Assembly: GCA_910575625.1 (NCBI GenBank)
Contig: CAJTFD010000014.1
Span: forward strand, 1-64,000
DNA length: 64,000 nucleotides
Direction: 5' to 3'
Source: Clostridia bacterium
GTDB lineage: Bacteria > Bacillota > Clostridia > Lachnospirales > Lachnospiraceae
Under the pieces are notes generated by a model, which was not told where the DNA came from, searched no databases, and saw nothing but the letters and a program-made list of their open reading frames with translations. The position numbers and the translations under genes were made by a program. Shown here one piece after another: positions 25,256 to 34,751 of the stretch. Within the stretch, counting starts at the first letter, position 1, and each line of letters begins with the position of its first letter.

Positions 25256-27310
25256 ATGAGAAGATCCATCAGAGAGCTGAAAGGGATCGGGGAGAAAACA
25301 GAGCGGCTCTTTAACCGGCTGGGCGTGTACAGCCTGGACGACCTGACCGCCTATTATCCCCGGACGTACGATATCTACCGGGAACCCCAAGACATGGATA
25401 CATGGAGGGAAAAGGAGCAGCAGGCTATCCGCGCCCGGATCGACATGCCCGTGTCGGTGAAGAGCGCGCGGCCTTCTTCTGTCACGACCACCAGCGTGCG
25501 GTGCGGGGACCAGAAGATCACACTCATCTGGTTCCAGCAGCCCTTCCTGCGCAGTACATTAAAGAGGGGCTGCTGGTACGTGTTCCGGGGCCGGGTCGTG
25601 CGCAGGGGCAGCACATGGGAGATGGAGCAGCCGAAGATCTACGACCCGGATGATTACGAAAAACTCCTCCACACGATGCAGCCGGTCTACGGCCTGACAA
25701 AAGGTCTGACCAACCAGGCCGTGGTGAAAGCCATCCGACAGGCTTTTGAGATGCAGCCTGCGGCCGGGGACTGTCTGCCCGGGGATATCCGGGAGAGATA
25801 CCAACTCATGGACGCTGCCCGGGCTCTTTCGGCAATCCATTTTCCAAGGGATCAGCGGGAATACATGCAGGCCCGTAAACGGCTGGTCTTTGATGAATTT
25901 CTGTTCTTCATCCTGGGCATCCGCCAGCTGCGGGAGCGGACGGAGACGGCCGAGAACCGATATCTCATGAAGCCGGTCTGGGATACGGAACAGATCATCG
26001 AGGCTCTTCCGTACACCTTGACAGACGCCCAGCAGAGGGTCTGGGAGGAGATCGAGACGAATCTGCAAGAAGGGACGCTGATGTCCCGGCTGATCCAGGG
26101 GGACGTGGGCAGCGGCAAGACCATCCTGGCGTACCTGGCCATGGTCATGGCGGCGAAAAACGGGTATCAGGCGGCTCTGATGGTCCCCACAGAGGTACTG
26201 GCTGTGCAGCATTATGAAGGGCTTTTAAAACTTTTTAAAGAGCAGGGGATCTGCGATATGCAGGTGACGCTGCTGACTGGATCCAACACCCAGAAAGAAA
26301 AGAGGGAGATCTACGCGCAGATCCAGTCGGGGGAGGCGGATCTGATCATCGGGACCCATGCGCTGATCCAGGAGGGAGTCCGCTACCACAGTCTGGGGCT
26401 GGTGGTGACGGACGAGCAGCACCGCTTCGGCGTGAAACAGCGGGAGACATTGTCTTTAAGGGGCGGCGATCCCCATGTTCTGGTCATGAGCGCCACGCCG
26501 ATCCCGCGGACACTGGCTATGATCCTCTACGGCGACCTGGACATCTCCGTGATCGATGAGCTGCCCGCAAAACGCCTTCCGATCAAAAACTGCGTGGTGG
26601 GGATCCAGTACCGTCCCACGGCCTACCGTTTTATCGAAAAACAGATCGCCCAGGGGCGGCAGGCATACGTGATCTGCCCCATGGTGGAGGAGAGCGAGGG
26701 CCTGGAGGGGGAAAACGTGCTGGACTACGCCAAACGGCTGCAGGAGGCGCTGCCGAGGGAGATCCGGATCAGCCCGCTCCACGGGAAGATGAAGCCGAAG
26801 GAGAAGACGGGCATCATGGAAAGGTTCGCACGGCATGAGCTGGATGTGCTGGTGTCCACCACGGTCATCGAGGTGGGGGTGGACGTGCCCAACGCCACGG
26901 TGATGATGGTGGAAAATGCGGAGCGTTTCGGGCTGGCCCAGCTCCACCAGCTCCGGGGACGGGTGGGCCGGGGGGAGCATCAGTCCTATTGTATTTTCGT
27001 GCAGGGCGGCCCGGACGAGGAGATCAAGAAGCGTCTGGAGATCTTAAACCATTCCAATGACGGTTTTCACATCGCAGCGGAGGACCTAAAGCTGCGCGGC
27101 CCGGGGGATCTCTTCGGCATACGCCAGAGCGGGATGATGGACCTTCGGATCGGGGATATCTATAAAGACAGCGATGTGCTGCGTCAGGCATCCCAGGCCG
27201 CCCAGGAGATGCTGGGCGCCGACCCGTATCTGGAGCGACCGGAATATAAAGGGATCAGGGAAAAGGTGGAGGCGGCTTTCAAGGAGGGGAGCTTCCACGC
27301 CACGCTTTAA
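25256..27310 (+). CDS. recG: ATP-dependent DNA helicase RecG
   Basis: A 684-residue branched-DNA helicase that reverses stalled forks and processes Holliday junctions. An N-terminal OB-fold wedge domain is followed by helicase motifs: Walker A GDVGSGKT near residues 282-289, DEQHRFG near 383 (motif II), SATPIPRTLAM (motif III), and QLHQLRGRVGRG (motif VI) near 563. The C-terminal TRG-like region is complete. It begins 11 bases after fakA and is in the same operon. Confidence 0.96.
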   Translation: MRRSIRELKGIGEKTERLFNRLGVYSLDDLTAYYPRTYDIYREPQDMDTWREKEQQAIRARIDMPVSVKSARPSSVTTTSVRCGDQKITLIWFQQPFLRSTLKRGCWYVFRGRVVRRGSTWEMEQPKIYDPDDYEKLLHTMQPVYGLTKGLTNQAVVKAIRQAFEMQPAAGDCLPGDIRERYQLMDAARALSAIHFPRDQREYMQARKRLVFDEFLFFILGIRQLRERTETAENRYLMKPVWDTEQIIEALPYTLTDAQQRVWEEIETNLQEGTLMSRLIQGDVGSGKTILAYLAMVMAAKNGYQAALMVPTEVLAVQHYEGLLKLFKEQGICDMQVTLLTGSNTQKEKREIYAQIQSGEADLIIGTHALIQEGVRYHSLGLVVTDEQHRFGVKQRETLSLRGGDPHVLVMSATPIPRTLAMILYGDLDISVIDELPAKRLPIKNCVVGIQYRPTAYRFIEKQIAQGRQAYVICPMVEESEGLEGENVLDYAKRLQEALPREIRISPLHGKMKPKEKTGIMERFARHELDVLVSTTVIEVGVDVPNATVMMVENAERFGLAQLHQLRGRVGRGEHQSYCIFVQGGPDEEIKKRLEILNHSNDGFHIAAEDLKLRGPGDLFGIRQSGMMDLRIGDIYKDSDVLRQASQAAQEMLGADPYLERPEYKGIREKVEAAFKEGSFHATL

Positions 27311-27409
27311 AAATCTTGAGGATATAACGTCAGACCTCTTGTTTTTTCAGGCAAAAAGTAGTATTATTAACAGAATGAGCAAAATCAGTTTTGAAAGGGA
27401 GATGGTCAA

Positions 27410-27676
27410 ATGGCGGCAAAAGGCAGTAACGCACGAAAGAAAAAAGTCCCGGCTGTGAAGAAGAAGACGGGCATGGTCACGGAGATCTTTATCCAGTACG
27501 GTGACAAGGAGATCAGCATCCATGATCAGGTGATGGAGCGGATCCATGGAATCTGGACGAAGGATATGGGGAATCCGGACGAAGATATGAAGGAGCTGAA
27601 AGTCTACGTCAAGCCGGAAGACGATGCTGCATATTTTGTCATCAACGGGGACATTACAGGGAGTTTTGGCCTGTAA
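27410..27676 (+). CDS. small conserved protein, DUF6465-like
   Basis: An 88-residue protein with a very basic N-terminus (KGSNARKKKVPAVKKKTG) and a C-terminal alpha/beta part (TEIFIQYGDKEISIHDQV, then VKPEDDAAYFVING). This layout is common in Lachnospiraceae and matches the DUF6465 type; no function is known. A GGGAGATGG site lies upstream and an intrinsic terminator directly follows, so it is a real gene despite its size. Confidence 0.7.
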   Translation: MAAKGSNARKKKVPAVKKKTGMVTEIFIQYGDKEISIHDQVMERIHGIWTKDMGNPDEDMKELKVYVKPEDDAAYFVINGDITGSFGL

Positions 27677-27683
27677 GACCCGT

Positions 27684-27716
27684 AAAAAGGGGGATGTTTT
27701 CTCCCTTTATTTTTTT
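27684..27716 (+). terminator. intrinsic terminator
   Basis: The stem AAAGGGGGA with CTCCCTTT is followed by a T-rich tail of seven T interrupted by one A. Confidence 0.75.
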
Positions 27717-27817
27717 GCCGGATTTTGTTGATCCATGCAAAAACTTCTAGTGTATTCTTTTCAGTTTTTCATATACTACCATCGTAACTTAAAACAAAGA
27801 TTAAGGAGGCGATGAAA

Positions 27818-28066
27818 ATGTCAAAGAATTCTTCGAACACAGCAGCAGTGCCGGAGGCAAAAGGTGCTTTAGACCGTTTTAAATTTGAGGTGGCAAATGA
27901 ATTGGGTGTGCCCCTCTCCGATGGATATAACGGCAACCTGACTTCCAAGCAAAACGGCAGCGTGGGCGGTTATATGGTGAAAAAGATGATCGAAGCGCAG
28001 GAGAGGCAGATGTCCGGCGGACAGGGCACATCTTCCGGCATGAGCGGGACAAGCGGACAGATGTAG
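27818..28066 (+). CDS. alpha/beta-type small acid-soluble spore protein
   Basis: An 82-residue SASP. The core GALDRFKFEVANELGVPLSD contains the germination-protease cleavage region, and KQNGSVGGYMVKKMIE is the second conserved block. These proteins saturate spore DNA and protect it. I chose the second ATG, eight bases after AAGGAGG; the first (27812) is only two bases from it. The C-terminal tail is Gly/Ser-rich. A terminator follows. Expression would be forespore-specific, but I did not identify a SigG promoter. Confidence 0.93.
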   Translation: MSKNSSNTAAVPEAKGALDRFKFEVANELGVPLSDGYNGNLTSKQNGSVGGYMVKKMIEAQERQMSGGQGTSSGMSGTSGQM

Positions 28067-28093
28067 GGATCAAGAAATAAGAAATACGACAGG

Positions 28094-28126
28094 GAGAGGG
28101 CGTCTTTTTGACAAGGACGCCCTCTC
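28094..28126 (+). terminator. hairpin terminator after the SASP gene
   Basis: A perfect 11-bp stem, GAGAGGGCGTC with GACGCCCTCTC, has an 11-base loop. The T tract after it is weak. Confidence 0.65.
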
Positions 28127-28250
28127 ATCGTATGTTTTGTATAAAATATAAAAAATAATTGCACTCTATTTATCTATTTGTTATAATAAGGTAATTCGTG
28201 TGAAGAATATCTGCACGGATCATATTATGGGAAAGCGAGAGGTGGATTGC

Positions 28251-28646
28251 ATGAATTTAGGAATAATTGCCCATAACAGTAAGAAAGTGCTGATCGAAGA
28301 TTTTTGTATCGCTTATAAGAATATTTTGGCAAAGCATGAAGTTTACGCGACAGGGACGACGGGCAGAAGGATCGAGGAAGTGACAAACTTGCATGTACAT
28401 AAATTTTTACCGGGGAGCATCGGAGGGGACAAACAGTTCATGGAGATGATCGAGCGGGGGGACATGGATCTGGTGATCATGTTTTACAATCCGGTGATGG
28501 TGGACAGGAAGGAGCCGGATATCGTGACGATCTCCAAATGCTGTGACCAGTACAACATCCCGGTGGCCACGAATATCGCTACGGCGGAGATGCTGATCTT
28601 AGGGCTGGCCCGCGGCGACCTGGACTGGAGGCTACACGTACGATGA
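28251..28646 (+). CDS. methylglyoxal synthase-like protein with altered active site
   Basis: I start it at the ATG after AGAGGTGG, giving 131 residues. The MGS fold is clear: IAHNSKK at the N-terminus with the conserved His, the phosphate loop YATGTTGRRI, GSIGGDKQ with the catalytic Asp, and VATNIATAE. MGS turns dihydroxyacetone phosphate into methylglyoxal. However, the usual WDPLNAVPHDPD segment reads YNPVMVDRKEPD here, so Asp91 and His98 (E. coli numbering) become Asn and Lys while Asp101 is kept. Catalytic activity is therefore uncertain. The rsmD start overlaps its stop. Confidence 0.8.
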   Translation: MNLGIIAHNSKKVLIEDFCIAYKNILAKHEVYATGTTGRRIEEVTNLHVHKFLPGSIGGDKQFMEMIERGDMDLVIMFYNPVMVDRKEPDIVTISKCCDQYNIPVATNIATAEMLILGLARGDLDWRLHVR

Positions 28647-29230
28647 GAGTGATCGCGGGAAAGGCACGCAGCCTGAAGCTCATGACGCCGCCGGGGATGG
28701 ACACCCGGCCGACGACGGACCGGACAAAAGAGACGCTGTTCAATATCCTGCAGCCTGAGATCGGTGGAGCGCGTTTTTTAGACCTCTTCAGTGGCAGCGG
28801 CGCGATCGGGATCGAGGCATTGAGCCGGGGCGCGGCGTTTGCCGTCTTTGTGGAAAAGGACCGGGCGGCGGCAGAGTGCATCAAGAAAAACCTTGCATTT
28901 ACCAAGTTAGGTGACAACGGGCAGATCCTCCGCAAGGATGTGGGAGCGGCTCTCAAAAGCCTGGAGAAGGGAGAGCCTTTTGATCTGATATTCATGGATC
29001 CGCCCTATGGCCGCGGTCTGGAGCGGCAGGTATTGGAATATCTGGCGCACTCCTCCCTGCTGGCGGAGGAGGGTACGGTCGTGGTGGAGGCTTCTCTGGA
29101 GACGACGTTTGATCATGTGCAAGATCTGGGATTTCAGGTGATAAAGATAAAAAAGTACAAGACGAACATGCATGTTTGGATCGTAAAGGGGGAGGAAGAT
29201 GTCGAAAGCAGTGTATCCGGGGAGCTTTGA
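28643..29230 (+). CDS. rsmD: 16S rRNA (guanine966-N2)-methyltransferase RsmD
   Basis: A 195-residue SAM-dependent methyltransferase that modifies G966 of 16S r[31 protein letters not shown] at the N-terminus, the SAM motif [19 protein letters not shown] near residue 46, and the catalytic FMDPPYG near 117 are all present. ATGA overlap with the upstream MGS-like gene and a 32-base overlap with coaD indicate translational coupling. The rsmD-coaD order is conserved in Firmicutes (ylbH-ylbI). Confidence 0.95.
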   Translation: MRVIAGKARSLKLMTPPGMDTRPTTDRTKETLFNILQPEIGGARFLDLFSGSGAIGIEALSRGAAFAVFVEKDRAAAECIKKNLAFTKLGDNGQILRKDVGAALKSLEKGEPFDLIFMDPPYGRGLERQVLEYLAHSSLLAEEGTVVVEASLETTFDHVQDLGFQVIKIKKYKTNMHVWIVKGEEDVESSVSGEL

Positions 29231-29672
29231 CCCGGTAACGTATGGACATCTGGATATCATATCCAGGGCGGCAAAATCTTTTGACCATGTGGTGGTGGGG
29301 GTTTTGAGCAATTCCAAAAAAACTGCGTTGTTTTCTAAGGAAGAACGTGTTAATATACTAGAAAAGGTCACGGAAGATATACCCAATGTGACGGTCAGGG
29401 CTTTTGACGGTTTTTCTGTGGACCTGGCCAGGGAGTGCGGCGCCAGCGTGATCGTGCGGGGACTGCGCGCGATCACGGACTTTGAGTACGAACTGCAGAT
29501 GGCTCAGATCAACCGCATCCTGGCCCATGATGTGGATACCATGTTTTTGACGACCAGCCTGGAATATGCATACTTAAGTTCTTCATCGGTCAAGGAGGTT
29601 GCTTCTTTGGACGGGGACATTTCAAAATTTGTGCCCAAGCTGGTGGCAGATGCGATACATCGAAAAATGTAA
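29199..29672 (+). CDS. coaD: phosphopantetheine adenylyltransferase
   Basis: A 157-residue nucleotidyltransferase that makes dephospho-CoA from 4'-phosphopantetheine and [19 protein letters not shown] contains the T/HxGH active-site motif at residues 15-18. [20 protein letters not shown] and [13 protein letters not shown] with the ISSS/KMSKS-like loop are also typical. The start overlaps the rsmD 3' end by 32 bases. Confidence 0.96.
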   Translation: MSKAVYPGSFDPVTYGHLDIISRAAKSFDHVVVGVLSNSKKTALFSKEERVNILEKVTEDIPNVTVRAFDGFSVDLARECGASVIVRGLRAITDFEYELQMAQINRILAHDVDTMFLTTSLEYAYLSSSSVKEVASLDGDISKFVPKLVADAIHRKM

Positions 29673-29684
29673 GGAGAGTGTACA

Positions 29685-30395
29685 ATGAGCAGCAGGATTG
29701 AGCAGATCATCGAAGAGATTGAAGAGTATGTGGACAGTTGTAAATATCAGCCGTTATCCACGACGAAGATCGTGGTCAATAAAGAGGAGCTGGAGGAGTT
29801 GCTGCGGGAGCTGCGCCTGAAGACTCCCGATGAGATCAAGCGTTACCAGAAGATCATAAATAATAAGGATGCGATCTTGGAGGATGCACAGACCAAGGCG
29901 GACAACCTCCTGGCGGAAGCCCAGACCAGGGCCCAGGAGATGGTGACCGAGCACGAGGTGATGCAGCGGGCGTATGCCCTGTCCAACGAGACGATCAACG
30001 CGTCCAATAAACAGGCCCAGGATATCTTGGACCAGGCCACGCAGGACGCCAATGATATCCGTCTGAGCGCCATCGCGTATACGGATGAGATGTTAGCCAA
30101 TATCGAGGCGGTGATCCGGGAGACGCTTGACAATGCGGGGGGCAAATACGGGATGTTCATCGATGCCCTGAACAGCTGCGCGGGCGTGGTGACCCAGAAC
30201 AGGCGGGAACTTGCGCCGCAGACGGCCCAGGCCGCCGCGATCGCCAGTTCCTATGAACCGACCCCGGCCCCGGCTTCACCCATAGAAGCGGAGGAAGAGA
30301 AAGCAGGCCCGGGGGAGACGGATGATCTGGACGTACGGGATTCTTTGGACGATCTGGATGATCTGGACGATCTAGATGATCTGGATAAAGAGTAG
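29685..30395 (+). CDS. coiled-coil protein with an acidic LDD repeat tail
   Basis: A 236-residue cytoplasmic protein. Residues about 45-150 form a long amphipathic coiled coil rich in Ala, Glu and Gln (ILEDAQTKADNLLAEAQTRA), resembling the H-subunit/DivIVA-like proteins found next to coaD in Lachnospiraceae. A Pro/Ala linker follows at about 185-205, then a highly acidic tail with four DDLDDL-type repeats. The tail is encoded by near-identical 12-base units (30349-30390). It starts 13 bases after coaD and overlaps the convergent YlbJ-like gene by 24 bases. Exact function is unknown; a structural or division-linked role is possible. Confidence 0.7.
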   Translation: MSSRIEQIIEEIEEYVDSCKYQPLSTTKIVVNKEELEELLRELRLKTPDEIKRYQKIINNKDAILEDAQTKADNLLAEAQTRAQEMVTEHEVMQRAYALSNETINASNKQAQDILDQATQDANDIRLSAIAYTDEMLANIEAVIRETLDNAGGKYGMFIDALNSCAGVVTQNRRELAPQTAQAAAIASSYEPTPAPASPIEAEEEKAGPGETDDLDVRDSLDDLDDLDDLDDLDKE

Positions 30396-31319
30396 GCTGA
30401 AGATAAGGGTGAAAGTTCCGTTTACCAATTTCCCTTCCAGGTAAGGGCGCAGGGGCAGCCCGGCTTCCCCGATGACCGTGTTGGTCTGTGCCAGGATGCA
30501 CAGGCCGCCCAGAGAGGCAAGGCTCATGGAGAGGATGTATTTTACCTTCATGGGCAGGGTGCAGAGGGCGATCGCCTCAAGGCCGGTGGAGATCTCCAGG
30601 GCTCCCAGCAGGCAGGGGACGGCATTTCCGAGAGCAGGGGGCAGGCATTGTCCCAGTGCGGCGGACAATACAGAGAACAATATGATAAAGCCGCCCAGGC
30701 GGGTGATCGTCTCAAAGGCGTTCATGATAGAGATATCCAAGAGCTTCCCGGTGGAGGGGAGAGGAGGTATCTCTTTTCTTTTCCCTTCCGGGCTGTCTGC
30801 GAGGGGGAAGCGGGAGCGGAAGACTAGGCTGGTGGCGTAGTTGGCACTGTAAAGGAGGGCGAAAGAGGCCAGGGTGTACTGTGGCAGGCGGAGGCAGTGC
30901 AGCAGCACATAGGTGGTGATGAAGACCGGGCTGGGGTTGTTGCTGAACGTGAGGAGATACTGGGCTTCAGAGAGGGAGATCCTCTTTTCACGGTAAAGGT
31001 CCGCGGTCAGCTTCGCGCCCATGGGGTAGCCGCAGAGGAGGCCCAGCAGGCAGCCGTAAGCCCCGGCGGGCGACAGGTGCAGAAAACGGCGGAAAAAAGG
31101 GGCGAAGGGGGAGAGGAGCCTCTCTGCAGTCCCGACGCGGATCACCAGGTTGGAGAGGATCATGAAGGGGAGCAGGGTGGGCAGCAGGGTCTGGAACCAG
31201 AGGAGGAGGCCGCGCTGGGAGGCTTCCAGGGAGCGCTGGGGTTCCAGGAACATGTAGAGGAGCAAAAGCAAGATGCAGACGAAAAGAAGGTTTTTGGTTT
31301 TTAATATTTTTGCAGACAT
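30372..31319 (-). CDS. ylbJ: YlbJ-like sporulation membrane protein
   Basis: A 315-residue polytopic protein with about eight hydrophobic segments. The segments LLWFQTLLPTLLPFMILSNL, GLLCGYPMGAKLTADLY and LLTFSNNPSPVFITTYVL are typical of the nucleoside-recognition/Gate-domain proteins of the YlbJ and SpoIIIAF-neighbour type. In Bacillus ylbJ is a SigE-dependent sporulation gene next to ylbI (coaD), the same neighbourhood as here but with inverted orientation. GGAGG lies five bases before the ATG. It is convergent with, and overlaps, the coiled-coil gene. Confidence 0.82.
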   Translation of the reverse strand: MSAKILKTKNLLFVCILLLLLYMFLEPQRSLEASQRGLLLWFQTLLPTLLPFMILSNLVIRVGTAERLLSPFAPFFRRFLHLSPAGAYGCLLGLLCGYPMGAKLTADLYREKRISLSEAQYLLTFSNNPSPVFITTYVLLHCLRLPQYTLASFALLYSANYATSLVFRSRFPLADSPEGKRKEIPPLPSTGKLLDISIMNAFETITRLGGFIILFSVLSAALGQCLPPALGNAVPCLLGALEISTGLEAIALCTLPMKVKYILSMSLASLGGLCILAQTNTVIGEAGLPLRPYLEGKLVNGTFTLIFSLLFIQII

Positions 31320-31469
31320 GAGTGTCCTCCATGGTTTTGGGTGATGGTTTTTGGGTGGTGTGGCGGCGTTCCCCTGCCAATATATATTTTATTGGGCCTT
31401 GCGTTTGTTCATGATCTGTGTCAGAATGGTTTTAGTTTTTTTGATCGAATACAGGAGGTAGAGTTGAAG

Positions 31470-32915
31470 ATGGGTGAAAAAGCGATATGGGAGACGATCC
31501 AGCCTTCCAGGGTGTTTTATTATTTCGAGCAGATAAGCCAGATTCCCAGAGGCTCCGGCCATACCAGGCAGATCAGTGACTATCTGGTCTCTTTTGCTGT
31601 GGATCATGGGCTTGCGTATATACAGGATGAACTTGATAATGTGGTGATCTGCAAAAACGGTACGAAGGATACGGCTCCGGTGATCCTCCAGGGGCACATG
31701 GATATGGTCGCGGAGAAGCGGCCGGGCAGTCCCCATGATCTTTTGGAGGATCCGCTGGCGCTGGAAGTGGAGGGGGAATATCTGACGGCGCGGGATACCA
31801 CCCTGGGCGGCGATGATGGGATCGCGGTGGCTTACATGCTGGCGATCTTGGAGGCGGATGGGTATGTGCATCCGCCCCTGGAAGCGGTGTTCACGGTGGA
31901 TGAGGAGATCGGGCTTTTGGGAGCCAGGGGCCTGGATTTCGGGCGTCTGAAAGCGAAACGGATGATCAATCTGGATTCGGAGGAGGAGGGGATCCTCTGG
32001 GCAGGCTGTGCCGGAGGAGTCAGCGCGCAGGTAGAGATCCCGGTGCGTTTCATACAGGCCCAGGGCGTGCAGGTCCCTGTGACGATCTGCGGGCTCAAGG
32101 GCGGGCATTCCGGTTCGGATATCCATAAAAAGAGGGCAAATGCCCATATTTTATTGGGACGTTTCCTCTATGGACTGGATCAGCAGATGGAGTATGGGAT
32201 CGCGGGTTTATCCGGCGGGGATAAGGACAATGTGATCCCGAACAAATGCAGAGTCCATTTGGTGCTGGAGCCGGGATCTTTGGAGGCGTTTGCCGCGTTT
32301 TGTGAGAGATGGCAGGAGGATATCCGGAGGGAATACGCTGGGTCGGAGGATGGGATCTGTGTGGTCTTTGAGCAAGAGGGGGAAGCGGAAGTCCCTGTGC
32401 TGGATCCGTCGTCGGAGAGCAGGCTGCTGTTTTTCCTGATGGAGGTGCCGGATGGGGTGCATAAATTCAGCGGCGTGTGCCGGCATCTGGTGGAGACTTC
32501 CTCCAATCTGGGGAGTCTGCGTCTGGGTGAGGATGCGTTGTATGCGGCCAGCGGCGTGCGCAGCAGCGTGGAGCCGGCCATGGAGCATATCCGGGAGAAG
32601 ATCTGTTTCCTGGCGGAATTTTTGGGCGGGACGGCGAAAGCGGAGGGCGGTTATCCGGCCTGGGAATATAAGGAGGATTCGCCTCTGCGGCACGTGATGG
32701 CAGAGGTCTATGAGGAATTGTATGGAAGACCGCCGAAGGTGGCAGCCATCCATGCCGGGTTGGAGTGCGGGGTGTTCTATCGGGCCATCCCGGGGCTTGA
32801 CTGCGTGTCCATTGGGCCGGATATCCTGGATATCCATACGCCGGACGAAAAGCTGTCGATCCCGTCAACGCGGCGTGTGTTTGACTATCTTTTGGACGTG
32901 TTGAAAAGGATCTGA
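31470..32915 (+). CDS. pepD: aminoacyl-histidine dipeptidase (PepD-like, M20 family)
   Basis: A 481-residue zinc dipeptidase. LQGHMDMV near residue 74 holds the first metal His-Asp, GGDDGIAVAY near 112 the bridging Asp, VDEEIGLLGA near 144 the Glu-Glu pair, and LDSEEEG the next metal ligand; HAGLECGVF near the C-terminus carries the last His. It cleaves Xaa-His and other dipeptides in the cytoplasm. A TTG six bases upstream of the ATG is better spaced from AGGAGG (5 versus 11 bases) and may be the true start. It stands alone. Confidence 0.92.
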   Translation: MGEKAIWETIQPSRVFYYFEQISQIPRGSGHTRQISDYLVSFAVDHGLAYIQDELDNVVICKNGTKDTAPVILQGHMDMVAEKRPGSPHDLLEDPLALEVEGEYLTARDTTLGGDDGIAVAYMLAILEADGYVHPPLEAVFTVDEEIGLLGARGLDFGRLKAKRMINLDSEEEGILWAGCAGGVSAQVEIPVRFIQAQGVQVPVTICGLKGGHSGSDIHKKRANAHILLGRFLYGLDQQMEYGIAGLSGGDKDNVIPNKCRVHLVLEPGSLEAFAAFCERWQEDIRREYAGSEDGICVVFEQEGEAEVPVLDPSSESRLLFFLMEVPDGVHKFSGVCRHLVETSSNLGSLRLGEDALYAASGVRSSVEPAMEHIREKICFLAEFLGGTAKAEGGYPAWEYKEDSPLRHVMAEVYEELYGRPPKVAAIHAGLECGVFYRAIPGLDCVSIGPDILDIHTPDEKLSIPSTRRVFDYLLDVLKRI

Positions 32916-32992
32916 TATATTTTTTGAGATGATCACTTTTTGGTTCTGTTTTTTCAGTTTTCGGCATAGAATGGTCAGGTATGGGAGGCGTT

Positions 32993-33802
32993 ATGGAACG
33001 ATTTCGATATCAGGCCATTCGTTTGTTTTTGTTGGCCGTGCTCGTCGTTTTATGCAGATACAGTGTAAAGATCATACAGGAGCGCAGTGCAGTCTCAGGG
33101 GTCCGGATCTCTGATCTGGAGGGCGATGACTTCCGGGCGCAGCAGCTGGATGAGGAGCTTTTGGAGAAACTGCAGGAGCTGTACCGCTTTACGGGGCGGG
33201 CGGGGCTTTCCGAGGCCGTGGCCGCGACCATGTTCAGGGGGCGCTTTAAGCCGGAACGGTTTTATATGGAAGCGCCCATGATGGAATTGTATAAGCCCAA
33301 GGTCTGGGAAGCGGGAAAAAAGGCATACCGGGCGGTGTGGGCGGATGTGGAGTGTTTCCCCGTGTTGGGGGAGGAGATGTTTTACGAGGATTCCTGGCTG
33401 TCGCCCCGGGGAGCGGGCGGGGAGAGGCAGCATGAGGGCTGTGATATTTTCGGCGCGGAGGATACGCCCGGCCATTATCCTGTGGTCAGCATGACCGACG
33501 GCGCGGTGGAGCAGGTCGGCTGGCTCCCGCTCGGCGGTTACCGCATCGGGATACGCAGCCCTCAGGACGGTTATTTTTACTATGCCCATCTGGATTCTTA
33601 CGAAAGGGCGTTCCGGATCGGAGATAAAGTCCAGGCGGGCCAGGTCCTGGGGTTTATGGGAAATACGGGATACGGACCGGAGGGGACGAAGGGTCAGTTC
33701 TCCACGCATCTGCACCTGGGGATCTACATACGGACGGGAGACTGCCCGGAACTGAGTGTGGATCCCTACTGGATCTTGCGGTATCTGGATGGAAAAAAAT
33801 AG
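32993..33802 (+). CDS. membrane-anchored M23 (LytM-type) metallopeptidase
   Basis: I chose the second ATG, which follows GGGAGG; an ATG 12 bases upstream has no such site. The 269-residue product has one N-terminal membrane helix (AIRLFLLAVLVVLCRY), an alpha-helical linker, then a peptidase M23 domain from about residue 135. Zinc ligands are seen in HEGCDIF and in the HLHLGIY motif near the C-terminus. M23 enzymes cleave peptidoglycan cross-bridges. It is likely a cell-wall hydrolase at the outer face of the membrane. Confidence 0.85.
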   Translation: MERFRYQAIRLFLLAVLVVLCRYSVKIIQERSAVSGVRISDLEGDDFRAQQLDEELLEKLQELYRFTGRAGLSEAVAATMFRGRFKPERFYMEAPMMELYKPKVWEAGKKAYRAVWADVECFPVLGEEMFYEDSWLSPRGAGGERQHEGCDIFGAEDTPGHYPVVSMTDGAVEQVGWLPLGGYRIGIRSPQDGYFYYAHLDSYERAFRIGDKVQAGQVLGFMGNTGYGPEGTKGQFSTHLHLGIYIRTGDCPELSVDPYWILRYLDGKK

Positions 33803-33902
33803 GATCTAAAACATAAAACTCTTGGATTTTGGGAAGCAAAAAGCGGGAAGTTATGGTATACTATAAACAGTATGGTGATCATTGAGGAGAGGAACTGAAA
33901 CT

Positions 33903-34721
33903 ATGGAGATACAGTTGTGGAGGAATATATTAAGTCCTTACGAGTTGGCAGTCAGGGAACTGATCGTTAAGTTTAACCATATCATCACAGAGCACAAGGA
34001 AAAAGACCTGTATTCGCCGTTGGAGCAGGTCAATGGGCGTGTGAAGAGTATTGCCAGTATCCTGGAGAAGATGCAGCGCAAGAACATCCCCATTGACCGT
34101 CTGGAAAAGGAAGTGGAGGATATCGCGGGGATCCGGATCATCTGCCAGTTTGAGGAGGACATCGACGTGGTGGCGTCCATGATCCAGAAACGTTCGGATA
34201 TGGAGCTCAAGAGCGAGAAAAATTATCTGACGCACCCAAAGGAGAGCGGCTACCGCAGCTATCATCTGATCATTTATTATACAGTACAGACGATTGACGG
34301 CCCCAAGCGGCTCCAGGTGGAGATCCAGATCCGGACCCTGGCGATGAACTTCTGGGCCACCATCGAGCATTCCCTGCAGTATAAATACAAGGGGAATATG
34401 CCCACTCATGTGCGGGAGAGGCTCAGCAAAGCCGCCGCCGCGATCTTATCCCTGGATCGGGAGATGTCCACCGTGCGCCATGAGATTATGGACGCCCAGA
34501 ATTTCTCCCAGCTCCAGACGAACCTTGTGGCCGATATCTTAAACAACATCGAAAATCTGTATAAATTCTCCAACCAGCGGGAAGTGATGAAGATACAGGA
34601 TGAATTTTTCCGCGTGTATGAGAGCAAAGACCTGCAGAAGCTGGAGCGTTTCCACCGTCAGCTGGATATCATCTCGGAAGGATACCGTGCGCAGGCGATC
34701 ACAAAAGAATTCATGGCATGA
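33903..34721 (+). CDS. small alarmone synthetase (RelQ/YjbM-like)
   Basis: A 272-residue single-domain (p)ppGpp synthetase without the hydrolase domain of long RelA/SpoT proteins. The RelA/SpoT synthetase fold is seen in VNGRVKSIASILEKM, DIAGIRIICQFEEDID, SGYRSYHLIIYY, and EIQIRTLAMNFWATIEHSLQYKYKG. It would transfer pyrophosphate from ATP to GDP or GTP. Its C-terminus is helical, consistent with tetramer formation. A GAGGAGAGGA site precedes the ATG. The HAD gene follows after about 30 bases. Confidence 0.9.
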   Translation: MEIQLWRNILSPYELAVRELIVKFNHIITEHKEKDLYSPLEQVNGRVKSIASILEKMQRKNIPIDRLEKEVEDIAGIRIICQFEEDIDVVASMIQKRSDMELKSEKNYLTHPKESGYRSYHLIIYYTVQTIDGPKRLQVEIQIRTLAMNFWATIEHSLQYKYKGNMPTHVRERLSKAAAAILSLDREMSTVRHEIMDAQNFSQLQTNLVADILNNIENLYKFSNQREVMKIQDEFFRVYESKDLQKLERFHRQLDIISEGYRAQAITKEFMA

Positions 34722-34751
34722 CCATGAGACGACAAAAGAATGGAGCGGGAT

